Assembly (NCBI GenBank): GCA_020630715.1
Contig: JAHDIQ010000003.1
Coordinates: 62,001-126,000, forward strand
Source: Nonlabens sp.
GTDB taxonomy: Bacteria > Bacteroidota > Bacteroidia > Flavobacteriales > Flavobacteriaceae
Reading direction: 5' to 3'
DNA length: 64,000 nucleotides
Shown here one piece after another: positions 30,736 through 40,357 of the stretch. The translations under genes were made by a program, and so were the position numbers. Under the pieces are notes generated by a model that ran no database searches, was not told where the DNA came from, and saw only the letters and a list, made by a program, of their open reading frames with translations. Positions within the stretch are counted from its first letter, which is position 1. Each line of letters begins with the position of its first letter.

Positions 30736-32793
30736 TTGGAAAAGTCATTATTAGAATTCGGATATAGAAACCTCACCACTGCCAAAGCTATGGCAGAGCT
30801 TTACGAAGAGAATTTTAAACTAGTGTCAAAATACGTGCATGCGACCAGTCGTGGTCATGAGGTGATACAAACGGCGATAGGGATGCAATTGCAACCTCAG
30901 GATTATGCTTTTCCTTACTACCGCGACGATGCGATGCTACTTGCTATAGGTATGAAGCCTTACGATTTGATGTTGCAGTTACTGGCAAAAAAAGACGATC
31001 CTTTTTCTGGCGGTCGCACCTATTACTCACATCCATCCTTAAAAGATGATGATAAGCCTAAAATCCCTCATCAATCTAGTGCCACTGGTATGCAAGCGAT
31101 TCCTGCTACTGGAGTTGCCTTAGGTTTTCATTATAAGGAAAGTTTTAAAAATTCAGAATTCAGAATTCAGAATTCTGAATTGCCTATAGTAGTATGTTCA
31201 CTAGGTGACGCATCCGTAACAGAAGGTGAGATTGCAGAGGCTTTTCAAATGGCGGCTTTAAAACAATTACCCATTTTATATCTTGTACAGGATAACGGCT
31301 GGGACATCAGTGCAAACGCAGCAGAGACTCGTGCACAAAATGCAGCAGAATATGCCGCTGGTTTTCACGGAATAGAAGCTATTTCTATAGATGGGACAGA
31401 TTTTGAAGAAAGCTACAACACCTTAAATGAGGTGATTCATAAAATACGTACAGAGCGCAGACCGTTTCTGGTTCATGCAAAAGTACCTTTACTAAATCAC
31501 CATACTAGCGGTGTGCGCATGGAGTTTTATCGTGATGATTTGGAAGAGGCGAGAAGCCGTGATCCGTATCCGCGTATGAGGAAATTGTTGCTAGAAAATG
31601 GATTTAGTGAGCAAGATGTGGATGGATATGACGCTTTCGCGAAAGCGGAAGTAAAAGAACATCTAGACCTAGCATTGCAACAACCAGATCCAGAACCACA
31701 GGATTTATTCACGCACGACTTTGCACCTACACCTATCACAGAAGAAAAAGGAGAGCGATCTCCAGCAGGAGCCGAAAAAGTAGTGATGGTAGATTGCGCC
31801 TTATTTGCTATAGAAGAATTAATGCGCAAGCACCCAGAATGTTTACTATACGGTCAAGATGTAGGAGGAAGATTAGGTGGTGTGTTTAGAGAAGCGGCGA
31901 CACTGGCACAAAAATTTGGCGATAATCGAGTGTTCAATACACCTATTCAAGAGGCCTTTATCGTAGGAAGTACGGTAGGAATGAGCGCGGTAGGATTAAA
32001 ACCTATCGTAGAGGTGCAATTTGCAGATTACATATGGCCAGGATTGAATCAGCTGTTTACGGAGGTTTCTCGTTCCTGTTATTTAAGTAATGGGAAATGG
32101 CCAGTTTCTATGATTTTAAGAGTTCCTATAGGAGCCTATGGTTCTGGCGGACCGTATCATTCTAGTTCTATGGAAAGTGTAGTGTCTAACATAAGAGGTC
32201 TTAAAATCGCCTATCCATCTAATGGTGCTGACTTAAAAGGTCTTATGAAAGCAGCGTATTATGACCCGAATCCCGTAGTGATTTTTGAACATAAAGGACT
32301 GTACTGGTCTAAAGTAAAAGGTACCAAAGGAGCAACTAGTGTAGAACCAAGTGAAGATTATGTGTTGCCTTTTGGAAAAGCATGGGTGTTGCAAGAAATC
32401 TGGAAAAAAGAGGAAGAAGAAACCTTATCCATTATCACTTACGGAATGGGCGTGCACTGGGCAATGAATGCAACAGAGCAGTTAGGTGTTCAAGATAGAG
32501 TAGAGATAGTAGATTTAAGAACGCTTCATCCACTGGATTATGAAACTGTTTTTGCTAGTGTAAAAAAATGCGGTAAATGCCTTGTTATTACAGAAGAACC
32601 TAGTGATAATGGATTCTCTCGTGGATTACAAGGTCGTATTCAGGAAGAATGTTTTATACATCTAGACGCACCAGTAATGCTTATAGGTAGTGAAAATATG
32701 CCAGCGATTCCATTAAATAGTACTTTAGAACAAACCATGATTCCTAGTACAGAGAAAGTGAAGGTAAAGATTGAAGAAGTATTGAATTATTAG
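30736..32793 (+). CDS. 2-oxoacid dehydrogenase E1, fused alpha and beta subunits
   Basis: A 685-residue thiamine-diphosphate enzyme with the alpha part at about 1-335 (GDAS at about 157 and NGWDISANAAETRA as the TPP motif) and the beta part from about 345 (HPECLLYGQDVGGRLGGVF). It decarboxylates a 2-oxoacid and acylates the E2 lipoyl group. Similar fused E1 proteins in this phylum are called branched-chain type. The start is TTG at 30736, since no ATG or GTG fits the conserved N-terminus. A 7-mer AATTCAG array (31150-31181) and a 16-bp palindrome (31632) lie in frame, coding NSEFRIQNSE and DAFAKAE. Confidence 0.92.
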   Translation: MEKSLLEFGYRNLTTAKAMAELYEENFKLVSKYVHATSRGHEVIQTAIGMQLQPQDYAFPYYRDDAMLLAIGMKPYDLMLQLLAKKDDPFSGGRTYYSHPSLKDDDKPKIPHQSSATGMQAIPATGVALGFHYKESFKNSEFRIQNSELPIVVCSLGDASVTEGEIAEAFQMAALKQLPILYLVQDNGWDISANAAETRAQNAAEYAAGFHGIEAISIDGTDFEESYNTLNEVIHKIRTERRPFLVHAKVPLLNHHTSGVRMEFYRDDLEEARSRDPYPRMRKLLLENGFSEQDVDGYDAFAKAEVKEHLDLALQQPDPEPQDLFTHDFAPTPITEEKGERSPAGAEKVVMVDCALFAIEELMRKHPECLLYGQDVGGRLGGVFREAATLAQKFGDNRVFNTPIQEAFIVGSTVGMSAVGLKPIVEVQFADYIWPGLNQLFTEVSRSCYLSNGKWPVSMILRVPIGAYGSGGPYHSSSMESVVSNIRGLKIAYPSNGADLKGLMKAAYYDPNPVVIFEHKGLYWSKVKGTKGATSVEPSEDYVLPFGKAWVLQEIWKKEEEETLSIITYGMGVHWAMNATEQLGVQDRVEIVDLRTLHPLDYETVFASVKKCGKCLVITEEPSDNGFSRGLQGRIQEECFIHLDAPVMLIGSENMPAIPLNSTLEQTMIPSTEKVKVKIEEVLNY
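31150..31181. repeat. In-frame AATTCAG array inside the E1 gene
   Basis: Three direct copies of AATTCAG followed by AATTCTGAATT, which pairs back on the last copy (ATTCAGAATTCTGAAT is a perfect palindrome). It codes residues about 139-149 in a loop before the TPP-binding region. Confidence 0.85.
31632..31647. repeat. 16-bp palindrome, perfect copy (in E1 gene)
   Basis: CGCTTTCGCGAAAGCG, read as A-F-A-K-A near residue 301, in the alpha part close to the linker to the beta part. Confidence 0.95.
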
Positions 32794-32796
32794 AAT

Positions 32797-33204
32797 ATGA
32801 AAATAGATATACAGCGCAAAAACAAAGAATTCCTTTTAGAAGCAACAGGCGCATCAGGAAATACCGTAATGATAGATCATAGCGGTGCAAATCCTGTGCA
32901 AGGTGTAAGTCCTATGGAATTATTGCTTATAGGCGTGGGAAGTTGCAGTGCTATTGATATCATTGATATTCTTAAAAAGCAACGTCAAGAGATTAAAGAT
33001 TATAAAGTTGAAGTATCTGGAGAACGCTACGATCTAGATCAATCTAAACCTTTTAAATCCATGCATTGTAAAGTGATTTTAACTGGCAATATAGATCCTT
33101 CTAAAGCACAGCGTGCAGCTACATTGAGTTTTGAAAAATACTGTTCTGTTTCTAAAACATTTGATCAACAGGTAGAAATTACCTACGAGGTCATTGTTGA
33201 ATAA
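32797..33204 (+). CDS. OsmC family protein
   Basis: A 135-residue protein of the OsmC/Ohr fold with the two conserved cysteines, one in GVGSCSAIDI (about residue 49) and one in KYCSVSK (about 112). Such proteins reduce organic peroxides with dihydrolipoyl-type reductants, so the place 3 bp after the E1 gene and near a lipoyl enzyme is suggestive. It is co-transcribed with E2-E1. The exact substrate is unknown. Confidence 0.88.
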   Translation: MKIDIQRKNKEFLLEATGASGNTVMIDHSGANPVQGVSPMELLLIGVGSCSAIDIIDILKKQRQEIKDYKVEVSGERYDLDQSKPFKSMHCKVILTGNIDPSKAQRAATLSFEKYCSVSKTFDQQVEITYEVIVE

Positions 33205-33231
33205 TACCACTAATACCTTTTTTAAATTGAT

Positions 33232-34662
33232 ATGAAACGCATCAGTGATTTTTTATCTTCTTCCATAGATTCTAGATCACTAGGGCTGTTTAGGATTATT
33301 ATAGGTTTGAGTTTGATTTACAACGTTGTTTTTCAGCGGCTGTTTTATGTAGGAACATTTATCAATAATCAGGAATTGATTCCATTTGAAGTAATTGATT
33401 CGTATTACGGCGTTCCTTTACAATTATTTAGATGGTTTGAATCTAACGTTTGGTCATATAGCTACTTAACCGTATTACTAGTTTTAGTAATTCTATTTAC
33501 ACTAGGTAAATCGCCGTGGTGGTTACGACTGGTAACTTTTGTTTTATACGGTACGGTGAATGCTAGTTATACTTACTTATCTCATGGACCTGAATTTCTA
33601 ATGGAAACTGCACTATTCTGGAGTGTATTATTGCCTGTGAATAGCTCCTTTCAATTTAGGAATAACGAACAACCTAAAACTATTCAAAGCTTTATTGTCA
33701 CAGGATTCTACCTGCAATTGTTCTTCATCTATTTGTCATCGTGGTTATTAAAAGATGGCATAGCATGGCAGTCTAATCAAGTGATGGAGATCCTTGCTTT
33801 TGAACGTATTCATGCCACAGATTTGTTGATTAGTTTAAAAGACTCTACTAGTTTGTTGCGATGGTTTACGGCGTTCGGGTTTTGGTTAGAGGTAGTAGTG
33901 TCAATTCTGCTGTTGATTTCAATTAAGGTATACCGCTTACGATGGTTTACCGCCGTAAGTATCCTATTGTTACACAGTTCTATGGTCTTGTTATTAAGCG
34001 TAGGTCATTTCTGGAGTTTAGGACTTGCTTTTAGCTGTGTATTCATTCCCTTTAAAGATCTGCTAAAAAAGGTACTAAATCATACTGATCAAATAGTGAT
34101 TAAGAAACACTTGATGCCTTTACCTTTTATTAGTTTTGCTGTATTGTTGCTGTTTATCCTACACGGAAATATGTACGCATGGAAAAAGCAAGGTTATTTA
34201 TCAGATCTCATAAATGATCTTCCACTATCAAATGTTTTATTGCGATCTCACTATAAAGATCCTGGATTTGCTTCTGGGTTCTATCATCAATCTTGGCGAT
34301 TTTTTAGTGGTGATATCCCGCCTGATTTAGGAGATTTTGTGTATGTAGGAATAGATGACTATGGTATGGAATATGAATTAAATAGCGGTAAGCCTCTATC
34401 TAGTATTGAGAACTTTGAATTTAAGAAAAATGAATACCAGCATGCTGAATTTGTATTTGCCGTTTATCTTAAATTTTATCAAGATCGCTTCCCTAAATCT
34501 AGTTTAAAGGAATGGTTGCGATTACAAGTTTTACAATTAGATAGCACATCACCCTACCAAACCTATAAATTGTTACATCATAAGAAAACATTTAATGTGA
34601 CAGATCCTGTTGAGATACGTGATGAACTTATTGAATTAGCAACCATTAATTCGCCTAACTAA
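33232..34662 (+). CDS. HTTM-domain membrane protein
   Basis: A 476-residue multi-pass protein with about eight hydrophobic segments, opening with SLGLFRIIIGLSLIYNVVFQR, the start of the HTTM (vitamin K-dependent carboxylase-like) domain. The family is common in Bacteroidota and related in fold to gamma-glutamyl carboxylase, but the function is unknown. The C-terminal 130 residues are soluble. It starts 27 bp after the OsmC gene and ends near a two-way terminator. Confidence 0.75.
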   Translation: MKRISDFLSSSIDSRSLGLFRIIIGLSLIYNVVFQRLFYVGTFINNQELIPFEVIDSYYGVPLQLFRWFESNVWSYSYLTVLLVLVILFTLGKSPWWLRLVTFVLYGTVNASYTYLSHGPEFLMETALFWSVLLPVNSSFQFRNNEQPKTIQSFIVTGFYLQLFFIYLSSWLLKDGIAWQSNQVMEILAFERIHATDLLISLKDSTSLLRWFTAFGFWLEVVVSILLLISIKVYRLRWFTAVSILLLHSSMVLLLSVGHFWSLGLAFSCVFIPFKDLLKKVLNHTDQIVIKKHLMPLPFISFAVLLLFILHGNMYAWKKQGYLSDLINDLPLSNVLLRSHYKDPGFASGFYHQSWRFFSGDIPPDLGDFVYVGIDDYGMEYELNSGKPLSSIENFEFKKNEYQHAEFVFAVYLKFYQDRFPKSSLKEWLRLQVLQLDSTSPYQTYKLLHHKKTFNVTDPVEIRDELIELATINSPN

Positions 34663-34692
34663 AAAAGGTCAGATTTAATAACCTAACCTTTT
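34663..34692. terminator. Weak bidirectional terminator
   Basis: AAAAGGT (34663-34669) pairs with ACCTTTT (34686-34692) between two convergent genes, with A/T runs on both sides. Confidence 0.5.
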
Positions 34693-34714
34693 AGTATTAA
34701 ATATATGGTGTAAT

Positions 34715-35251
34715 CTACTGTTGCGGCGGATATTGCGCTAGAATTTCTTTTACAATAAGGTTAATACGTTCTGTTTTTCTTACAGGATCGCCAGTACGTA
34801 AGGCAGATCTTCCTATACCTTGCCAGATTAATTCCTTTTGATTTGTATCAATAAAGTCAATGTAAAGAATACCTTCATTAGTGGTGCTTACCTGATTTCC
34901 CATAGGCATTCCCCAGCCAAAACCGCCCCAGCCCCAGCCGCCAAAGCCCATTCCCCAACCCCAATTGTTGAAGACGTCTACGCGCTGCTGTGTATCTGTA
35001 AAAATGCTAATCATCATGTCTGGTGTTTCAGATTTTACATAACCAGCTGCTAGCATGTGATTGTCAATAGCTTTAAGAATTCTCTTTTTATCTAGATCGT
35101 TAATTTCTGCGGCGTCTATTCCTTGTTTAAAATAGCCGTAAGTCTTATAATTGTTAAAGTCTGTACTTACTTCGTAGTCTTGTGCTACACGCACCGTAGA
35201 GCAACTAGCTAGTAAACCAGTTATAGCAAAAAGGATTAAAAATTTTCTCAT
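34715..35251 (-). CDS. DUF4136 lipoprotein
   Basis: The ATG at 35251 gives 178 residues with a lipoprotein signal (FAITGLLASC, Cys at about 17); the longer frame from 35287 reads through the 16-bp palindrome (YRFRES) and is rejected. The family features are a Tyr/Phe-rich N-terminus (DFNNYKTYGYF), a Gly/Trp-rich loop (WGWGMGFGGWGWGGFGWGMP) and the C-terminal RINLIVKEILAQYPP. Function is unknown; probably in the periplasm or outer membrane. Confidence 0.85.
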   Translation of the reverse strand: MRKFLILFAITGLLASCSTVRVAQDYEVSTDFNNYKTYGYFKQGIDAAEINDLDKKRILKAIDNHMLAAGYVKSETPDMMISIFTDTQQRVDVFNNWGWGMGFGGWGWGGFGWGMPMGNQVSTTNEGILYIDFIDTNQKELIWQGIGRSALRTGDPVRKTERINLIVKEILAQYPPQQ

Positions 35252-35265
35252 AGCATTAATTATTT

Positions 35266-35281
35266 CGCTTTCGCGAAAGCG
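35266..35281. repeat. 16-bp palindrome, perfect copy (before DUF4136 gene)
   Basis: CGCTTTCGCGAAAGCG in the short gap between hutU and the DUF4136 gene, 14 bp upstream of the latter's start. Confidence 0.95.
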
Positions 35282-35308
35282 GTACATCCACCATCACTCC
35301 AGACGTTA

Positions 35309-37312
35309 TTAAAATAGATCATCACTAACCTGATGAGGTATAGTCACTTTTAATTCGGGATTTAATTCCATTGCTCGTTTTATAGCAAAAGTCGCATTTT
35401 CATTGCGCGCCCAATTGCGTCTGGCAATACCATTATTTACGTCCCAGAACAACATTGATTCTAGTCGTTGTTGTGCTTCTTTACTACCATCAATAAGCAT
35501 ACCAAAACCACCATTCATCACCTCGCCCCAGCCTACGCCACCACCGTTGTGAATAGAAACCCATGTAGCACCACGGAAGCTGTCGCCTATAACGTTATGA
35601 ATAGCCATATCTGCGGTGAATCTAGATCCATCATAGATATTACTGGTCTCGCGATATGGAGAATCTGTACCAGAAACATCATGATGATCTCGGCCTAGTA
35701 CAATAGGACCTATTTCACCTGCGGCAATCGCTTTATTAAAAGCACTTGCGATTTCTGATCTTCCTTGTGCATCTGCATATAATATACGTGCTTGAGATCC
35801 TACTACGAGTTCATTTTCTTGAGCACCTTTAATCCATGTAATGTTATCTTGCATTTGTTGCTGGATGCGTTCTGGTGCATTTGAAGCTAGGCGTTCCAGA
35901 ACTTCTGTAGCAATTTGATCTGTTTTCTTTAAATCTTCTGGGTCATTAGACGCGCATACCCATCTAAATGGTCCAAAACCATAATCAAAACACATAGGAC
36001 CCATAATGTCTTGTACATAAGACGGATAACGGAATTCACGATCCTCACCTGCAATAGCAGCATCTGCCCTGCTAGACTCTAGTAAAAATGCATTACCGTA
36101 ATCAAAAAAGTAAGTCCCTTTTGCGGTATGTTTATTTATAGCATCTACGTGGCGTCTTAAAGATCGTTGAACTTCTTTTTTAAACTGATCAGGATCAGTG
36201 CTCATCATTTCATTTGCTTCTTCAAAACTTAGGCCTACTGGATAATAGCCACCAGCCCATGGATTGTGTAAACTAGTCTGATCGCTTCCTATAGAAATCT
36301 CAATATTAGCTTTATCAAATGATTCCCATACGTCCACAATATTTCCTAGATAAGCAATGGAAATAGGTTCTTTATGTGATTGAGCGGTTTTTACGCGGTG
36401 AACAAGTTCTGCGGTATTATCAATAACAATATCTACCCAACCTTGTGAATGTCTAGTGTGTACCGCTTTAGGATTAGTCTCTGCACATACGGTAATACAT
36501 CCTGCGATATTTCCAGCCTTAGGCTGTGCACCACTCATTCCACCTAGTCCAGAGGTTACAAATATATTTCCTCTAGTAGGTTTTCCTATTTTTCTAAAGG
36601 CGTTCATTACTGTAATGGTAGTACCGTGTACAATTCCTTGAGGTCCTATATACATATAACTACCAGCGGTCATCTGACCATATTGAGTCACACCTAGTGC
36701 GTTGAATTTTTCCCAATCATCTGGCTGTGAATAATTAGGAATCATCATACCATTTGTAACTACACATCGTGGTGCGCCCTTGTGGGATGGGAATAATCCC
36801 ATAGGATGACCGCTGTACATCACTAGGGTTTGTTCATCTGTCATCTGACTTAGGTACTGCATGGTAAGTAAATACTGCGCCCAGTTCTGAAATACACCAC
36901 CATTACCACCATAAGTAATTAATTCATGTGGATGTTGTGCCACGGCATGATCTAGATTATTCTGGATCATTAACATAATAGATGCCGCCTGTGCACATTG
37001 AGCAGGATAATCGTTAATATCTCTTGCCTTAATTTCATAATCAGGCATGAAACGATACATATAGATACGACCGTACTTTTCTAATTCTTCTTTAAACTCT
37101 GGTAATAGTATCTCGTGATGTTTAGGTTCAAAATAGCGTAGTGCATTTCTTAACGCTAGTTGTTCCTCATCTTTTGATAGAATCTTTTTGCGTTTTGGGG
37201 CATGATTTACATTCTCGTCATAAACATATGCTGGTGGTAAATCTTTAGGGATTCCTGTGATTATGCTTTCGCGAAAGCGTACTAAAGAACCATCTACACT
37301 AGTTGCTATCAT
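35309..37312 (-). CDS. hutU: Urocanate hydratase HutU
   Basis: A 667-residue NAD-dependent enzyme turning urocanate into imidazolonepropionate in histidine breakdown. The NAD-binding stretch TSGLGGMSGAQPKAG and the C-terminal VGWGEVMNGGFGMLIDG are clear. The length is greater than in proteobacteria (about 560) but normal for the Bacteroidota form. Residues about 11-16 (VRFRES) are coded by a copy of the 16-bp palindrome. Other hut genes are not in the window. A DUF5522 gene lies 2 bp upstream in the same operon. Confidence 0.95.
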   Translation of the reverse strand: MIATSVDGSLVRFRESIITGIPKDLPPAYVYDENVNHAPKRKKILSKDEEQLALRNALRYFEPKHHEILLPEFKEELEKYGRIYMYRFMPDYEIKARDINDYPAQCAQAASIMLMIQNNLDHAVAQHPHELITYGGNGGVFQNWAQYLLTMQYLSQMTDEQTLVMYSGHPMGLFPSHKGAPRCVVTNGMMIPNYSQPDDWEKFNALGVTQYGQMTAGSYMYIGPQGIVHGTTITVMNAFRKIGKPTRGNIFVTSGLGGMSGAQPKAGNIAGCITVCAETNPKAVHTRHSQGWVDIVIDNTAELVHRVKTAQSHKEPISIAYLGNIVDVWESFDKANIEISIGSDQTSLHNPWAGGYYPVGLSFEEANEMMSTDPDQFKKEVQRSLRRHVDAINKHTAKGTYFFDYGNAFLLESSRADAAIAGEDREFRYPSYVQDIMGPMCFDYGFGPFRWVCASNDPEDLKKTDQIATEVLERLASNAPERIQQQMQDNITWIKGAQENELVVGSQARILYADAQGRSEIASAFNKAIAAGEIGPIVLGRDHHDVSGTDSPYRETSNIYDGSRFTADMAIHNVIGDSFRGATWVSIHNGGGVGWGEVMNGGFGMLIDGSKEAQQRLESMLFWDVNNGIARRNWARNENATFAIKRAMELNPELKVTIPHQVSDDLF
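37264..37279. repeat. 16-bp palindrome, one mismatch (in hutU)
   Basis: TGCTTTCGCGAAAGCG near the 5' end of hutU, read R-F-R-E-S on the minus strand. Confidence 0.85.
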
Positions 37313-37314
37313 AA

Positions 37315-37479
37315 TTACTTTTTTATAGAGTCTTTATTCTTGTCAAATCCATACGGACAATGACGGCAACCGCTTTCACAACAATAACCTCTTTTCAGAT
37401 GGTATTGCTCTGTAAAACAGCGGTATCCTTGAGGCGTTAAATAGTAATCACCTTCTTCAATAGGTATGTGTTTTTTCAC
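37315..37479 (-). CDS. DUF5522 small cysteine-rich protein
   Basis: A 54-residue protein not easily found by length. It reads GDYYLTPQGYRCFTEQYHLK, then RGYCCESGCRHCPYGF, the full DUF5522 pattern with five clustered cysteines (one separate, then CC, C-x2-C) and a final lysine-rich tail. The cysteines suggest metal binding. The start is GTG at 37479 (no ATG available; a TTG lies five codons upstream). The stop codon is 2 bp before the hutU start, so the genes are co-transcribed. Function is unknown. Confidence 0.85.
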   Translation of the reverse strand: MKKHIPIEEGDYYLTPQGYRCFTEQYHLKRGYCCESGCRHCPYGFDKNKDSIKK

Positions 37480-37587
37480 GATATAAAAATACAACTCTTT
37501 AATTGCTCTCTAAAGCAGCTTATAGTAGGTAGACGTTAATATATTCTAAATGCTTTGTGCAATGATTAGAAGTAAGCGGTTTAAACA

Positions 37588-37617
37588 AAAAAAGCCTTTC
37601 CATTATGAAAAGGCTTT
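37588..37617 (-). terminator. Rho-independent terminator of the 37.6-40.1 kb gene
   Basis: On the minus strand AAAGCCTTTTC pairs with GAAAGGCTTT and runs into eight T, a textbook terminator, 24 bp after the stop codon. Confidence 0.9.
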
Positions 37618-37640
37618 GTAATTGATCTATAAGAAGCTAT

Positions 37641-40127
37641 TTATTCCTTTACAGAAGTTGGTGTGCTAGCTTTTATATTTTTGTTAGTTACTTTCTGATC
37701 TAAGGTGTTTGTTTGTTCTTGATCTGTAACATCTACAGTCATAGATTTATATTCTTTTTGTTCTACAGGACCAGGACCTACTGGTAACCTAATACCTACG
37801 TGTTTAGATACCATAGTACCATCTGGTGCTACACGATCTGCTCTACTCGCGACAATTTGCCATGAGAATGATGCATTACTGGTTCCACCTTGTAACTCTT
37901 TTACAGTAAAGCCATCTGCAGATTTATTTGTTACGTAAACGCCATTACATTCACCTTCTAAAGTAACAAATACTTTTAATGGATGAGCGTCATCTACATG
38001 AATGGCGTTTTTAAGAATAGGATCTAATTTAATAGTTACGATTCCATTTTGTAATTGACCTACACCATAGTCTTGGAATAAAATTTCTGGAGCTTCTGGA
38101 GAAAACATAATTCTAGGTGTACCATCTGGTCCGTCAATTAAGGTAGAATTAGTTCCAGTTCCTATCACTTTATAATCTTGACCAGATCCTGAAGTTCCGT
38201 TACCGTTACCATTTGTCCTGTATCGCATTCCTACGTATGCATAACTAGGAGTTCCAGAGCTTTCACTACCACCGCTAAAATAACCACCATAATAACTATT
38301 TCTATTGTTTTGACTTCCGTCTGGTGTAACGTTGTCAAATCCAGCAAGTTTTGCTCTAGCGCGAGTACCATCATTACCACTGTTTGTTGTGGTATCATCA
38401 TCTGCATCTAATACAAATTCACCAGCTGCGTTCCCTCGATTAGCATTTGCAACGTCACCTAGACCTGCATATGCAAATAAACCTAAGGTGTTTCCTGAGG
38501 CTGCCGCACCTGATCCGTCTGGATTTACTACCACATTTAATCTGCCTTGTCCCATCGCAGCAATACCAGTACTAGTAGCTGTTGAACCTACACCTGTAGC
38601 ACCATATTCACCTCCAAAAACACCACCTACACCTACAGTTGCAAAGGAATAAGTTCCAGCACCTGCACCAGAAGCTAAGATACCATTACCTACTGCATCA
38701 GAATTAAGTCCGTAGAACGCAGCACTACCATTAGAAAATGCAGCTGATCCAATACCGCCACCTATACTTTCTCCTTGAATACCGAAACCAGTACCAGTAC
38801 TAAATCCACCTATAGCAGTTTCTGTGCCGGAACCAAATGATTGTAGCATATAGTTAGGTAGATAACTGTAACTACCAAATGCGCTGAAACTATTCAAGTA
38901 TGTTTCTCCGTTAGCTGGATTAATCAATATTTTAGGTGTGCCGTCTGTACTTAAAACGAGTGGTAACGCGTCTGATGTTCCTACATAGTTTGTAATAGGT
39001 GCGGTTCCAGAGTTACCAGTAAGCGTCCAGTCTAATCCGCCAGGAGAACCTGCGTAAGCTACCCATCTAGATCCGTTCCAGTAATACAATCCTGGTGCCA
39101 CATTATTAGGTGCAGTACCAGCAGTATTAGTATTATAAACAGTTGTTCCAGGTTCTAAAGCACCTCCTTGTGGATTTGTTACTGGTGCTGCTGTTATTAT
39201 AGATGTTAACTCGACCCTAGGTAATACTAAACCGCTATTTTCAGAATTAATTTCTAATGCGCCCGCAGGAGTATCAGTTCCTATACCTACTGCATTATCT
39301 GCTCCATCTACAAATAGCATATTAGCCTGATTGTCTGTTTCAACTCTTAGATTTGAATTTGTGCTACCATCATTAAATACTACTTCTGATGTAGCACCGC
39401 TCTCTCTAAATTCCACCATTTCTCTACCACCAGCTGAAATATTTAAACGGTCACTACTGCTTCTCCAGATACCTACATTGGTATCAGAATTCCAAGAGTA
39501 AAAAGGGGCTGTGTTAGTTCCATTAGCCAACGCTCTTACAGCATCTGCATTAGGTATTCTTAATCGTTCACGACCATTTGTAACTAGACCTAGTTGATCT
39601 TCTCCAGGACTGTAAAAACCTTTATTACTGTCGCCAGACCAAGCAAATAAGGGACTTGCTGCTGTTCCACTTTCTGATGCCAAGAATCTACCACTGTTTG
39701 TAATTTCAAATCGTTCTGTATCGTTAGTTCTAAAACGTAGTCCTACATTATCTGTAGTTCCAAGAAAATTTGTTGAAGTAGAAGTACCTGTATTTCCTTC
39801 TAAATCCCATTTATCATTTGTAGTTGAGATGATACGAACCCATTGAGATCCATCATTATAATAATAACCTGGAGTAACATTACCAGCACTAGCGGTGTTA
39901 TAAACTACCATTCCAGCAACATGGTTGCTTAAGGGTGATGTGCTAGTTGTTGCACTTAAAGCAACGCGTGGTAGTAGTAATCCACCAGCTGTTGTGCTAG
40001 CATCTATGTCTAATAATGCATCTGAATTAGGAGAAGCCGTTCCTATTCCTACTTGAGCTTGTGATGCTAATGATAATAATATAATTATCACGGTGAGACT
40101 AATCTTGTTTAGGGTACAGATTTTCAT
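37641..40127 (-). CDS. Large secreted tail-fibre-like surface protein
   Basis: An 828-residue exported protein from the ATG at 40127 (MKICTLNKISLTVIIILLSL, then ASQAQ); an earlier in-frame start at 40208 puts 27 residues before the signal and is rejected. Two copies of an opening module (VGIGTASPNSDALLDIDAST and GIGTDTPAGALEINSENSG, each followed by GLVLPRV and YYWNGSRW-like text) recall phage-tail-fibre-type proteins common in flavobacteria. A conserved beta-rich C-terminal part starts near residue 690. No T9SS sorting domain is apparent. Probably a cell-surface adhesin or polymer (inference). Confidence 0.75.
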   Translation of the reverse strand: MKICTLNKISLTVIIILLSLASQAQVGIGTASPNSDALLDIDASTTAGGLLLPRVALSATTSTSPLSNHVAGMVVYNTASAGNVTPGYYYNDGSQWVRIISTTNDKWDLEGNTGTSTSTNFLGTTDNVGLRFRTNDTERFEITNSGRFLASESGTAASPLFAWSGDSNKGFYSPGEDQLGLVTNGRERLRIPNADAVRALANGTNTAPFYSWNSDTNVGIWRSSSDRLNISAGGREMVEFRESGATSEVVFNDGSTNSNLRVETDNQANMLFVDGADNAVGIGTDTPAGALEINSENSGLVLPRVELTSIITAAPVTNPQGGALEPGTTVYNTNTAGTAPNNVAPGLYYWNGSRWVAYAGSPGGLDWTLTGNSGTAPITNYVGTSDALPLVLSTDGTPKILINPANGETYLNSFSAFGSYSYLPNYMLQSFGSGTETAIGGFSTGTGFGIQGESIGGGIGSAAFSNGSAAFYGLNSDAVGNGILASGAGAGTYSFATVGVGGVFGGEYGATGVGSTATSTGIAAMGQGRLNVVVNPDGSGAAASGNTLGLFAYAGLGDVANANRGNAAGEFVLDADDDTTTNSGNDGTRARAKLAGFDNVTPDGSQNNRNSYYGGYFSGGSESSGTPSYAYVGMRYRTNGNGNGTSGSGQDYKVIGTGTNSTLIDGPDGTPRIMFSPEAPEILFQDYGVGQLQNGIVTIKLDPILKNAIHVDDAHPLKVFVTLEGECNGVYVTNKSADGFTVKELQGGTSNASFSWQIVASRADRVAPDGTMVSKHVGIRLPVGPGPVEQKEYKSMTVDVTDQEQTNTLDQKVTNKNIKASTPTSVKE

Positions 40128-40357
40128 ACTAACGCATTTTAACCGATTTATTACACAAATAAACGTATTTGTTTTTGTAAAACAATTAAAAACAACTTTA
40201 AAATACACATTAATTCGATGAAACGCATTGTTGTGTATTTAAAGAATCTAGTTGTTGTTATTTATTTCTTATTCTGAAAAACAAGAATTACGTTGTTTAC
40301 ATACCCAATCTCATTATTAGGAGTAAACAACTGTCGGGCTTTGATTAAGTTTGTAAC

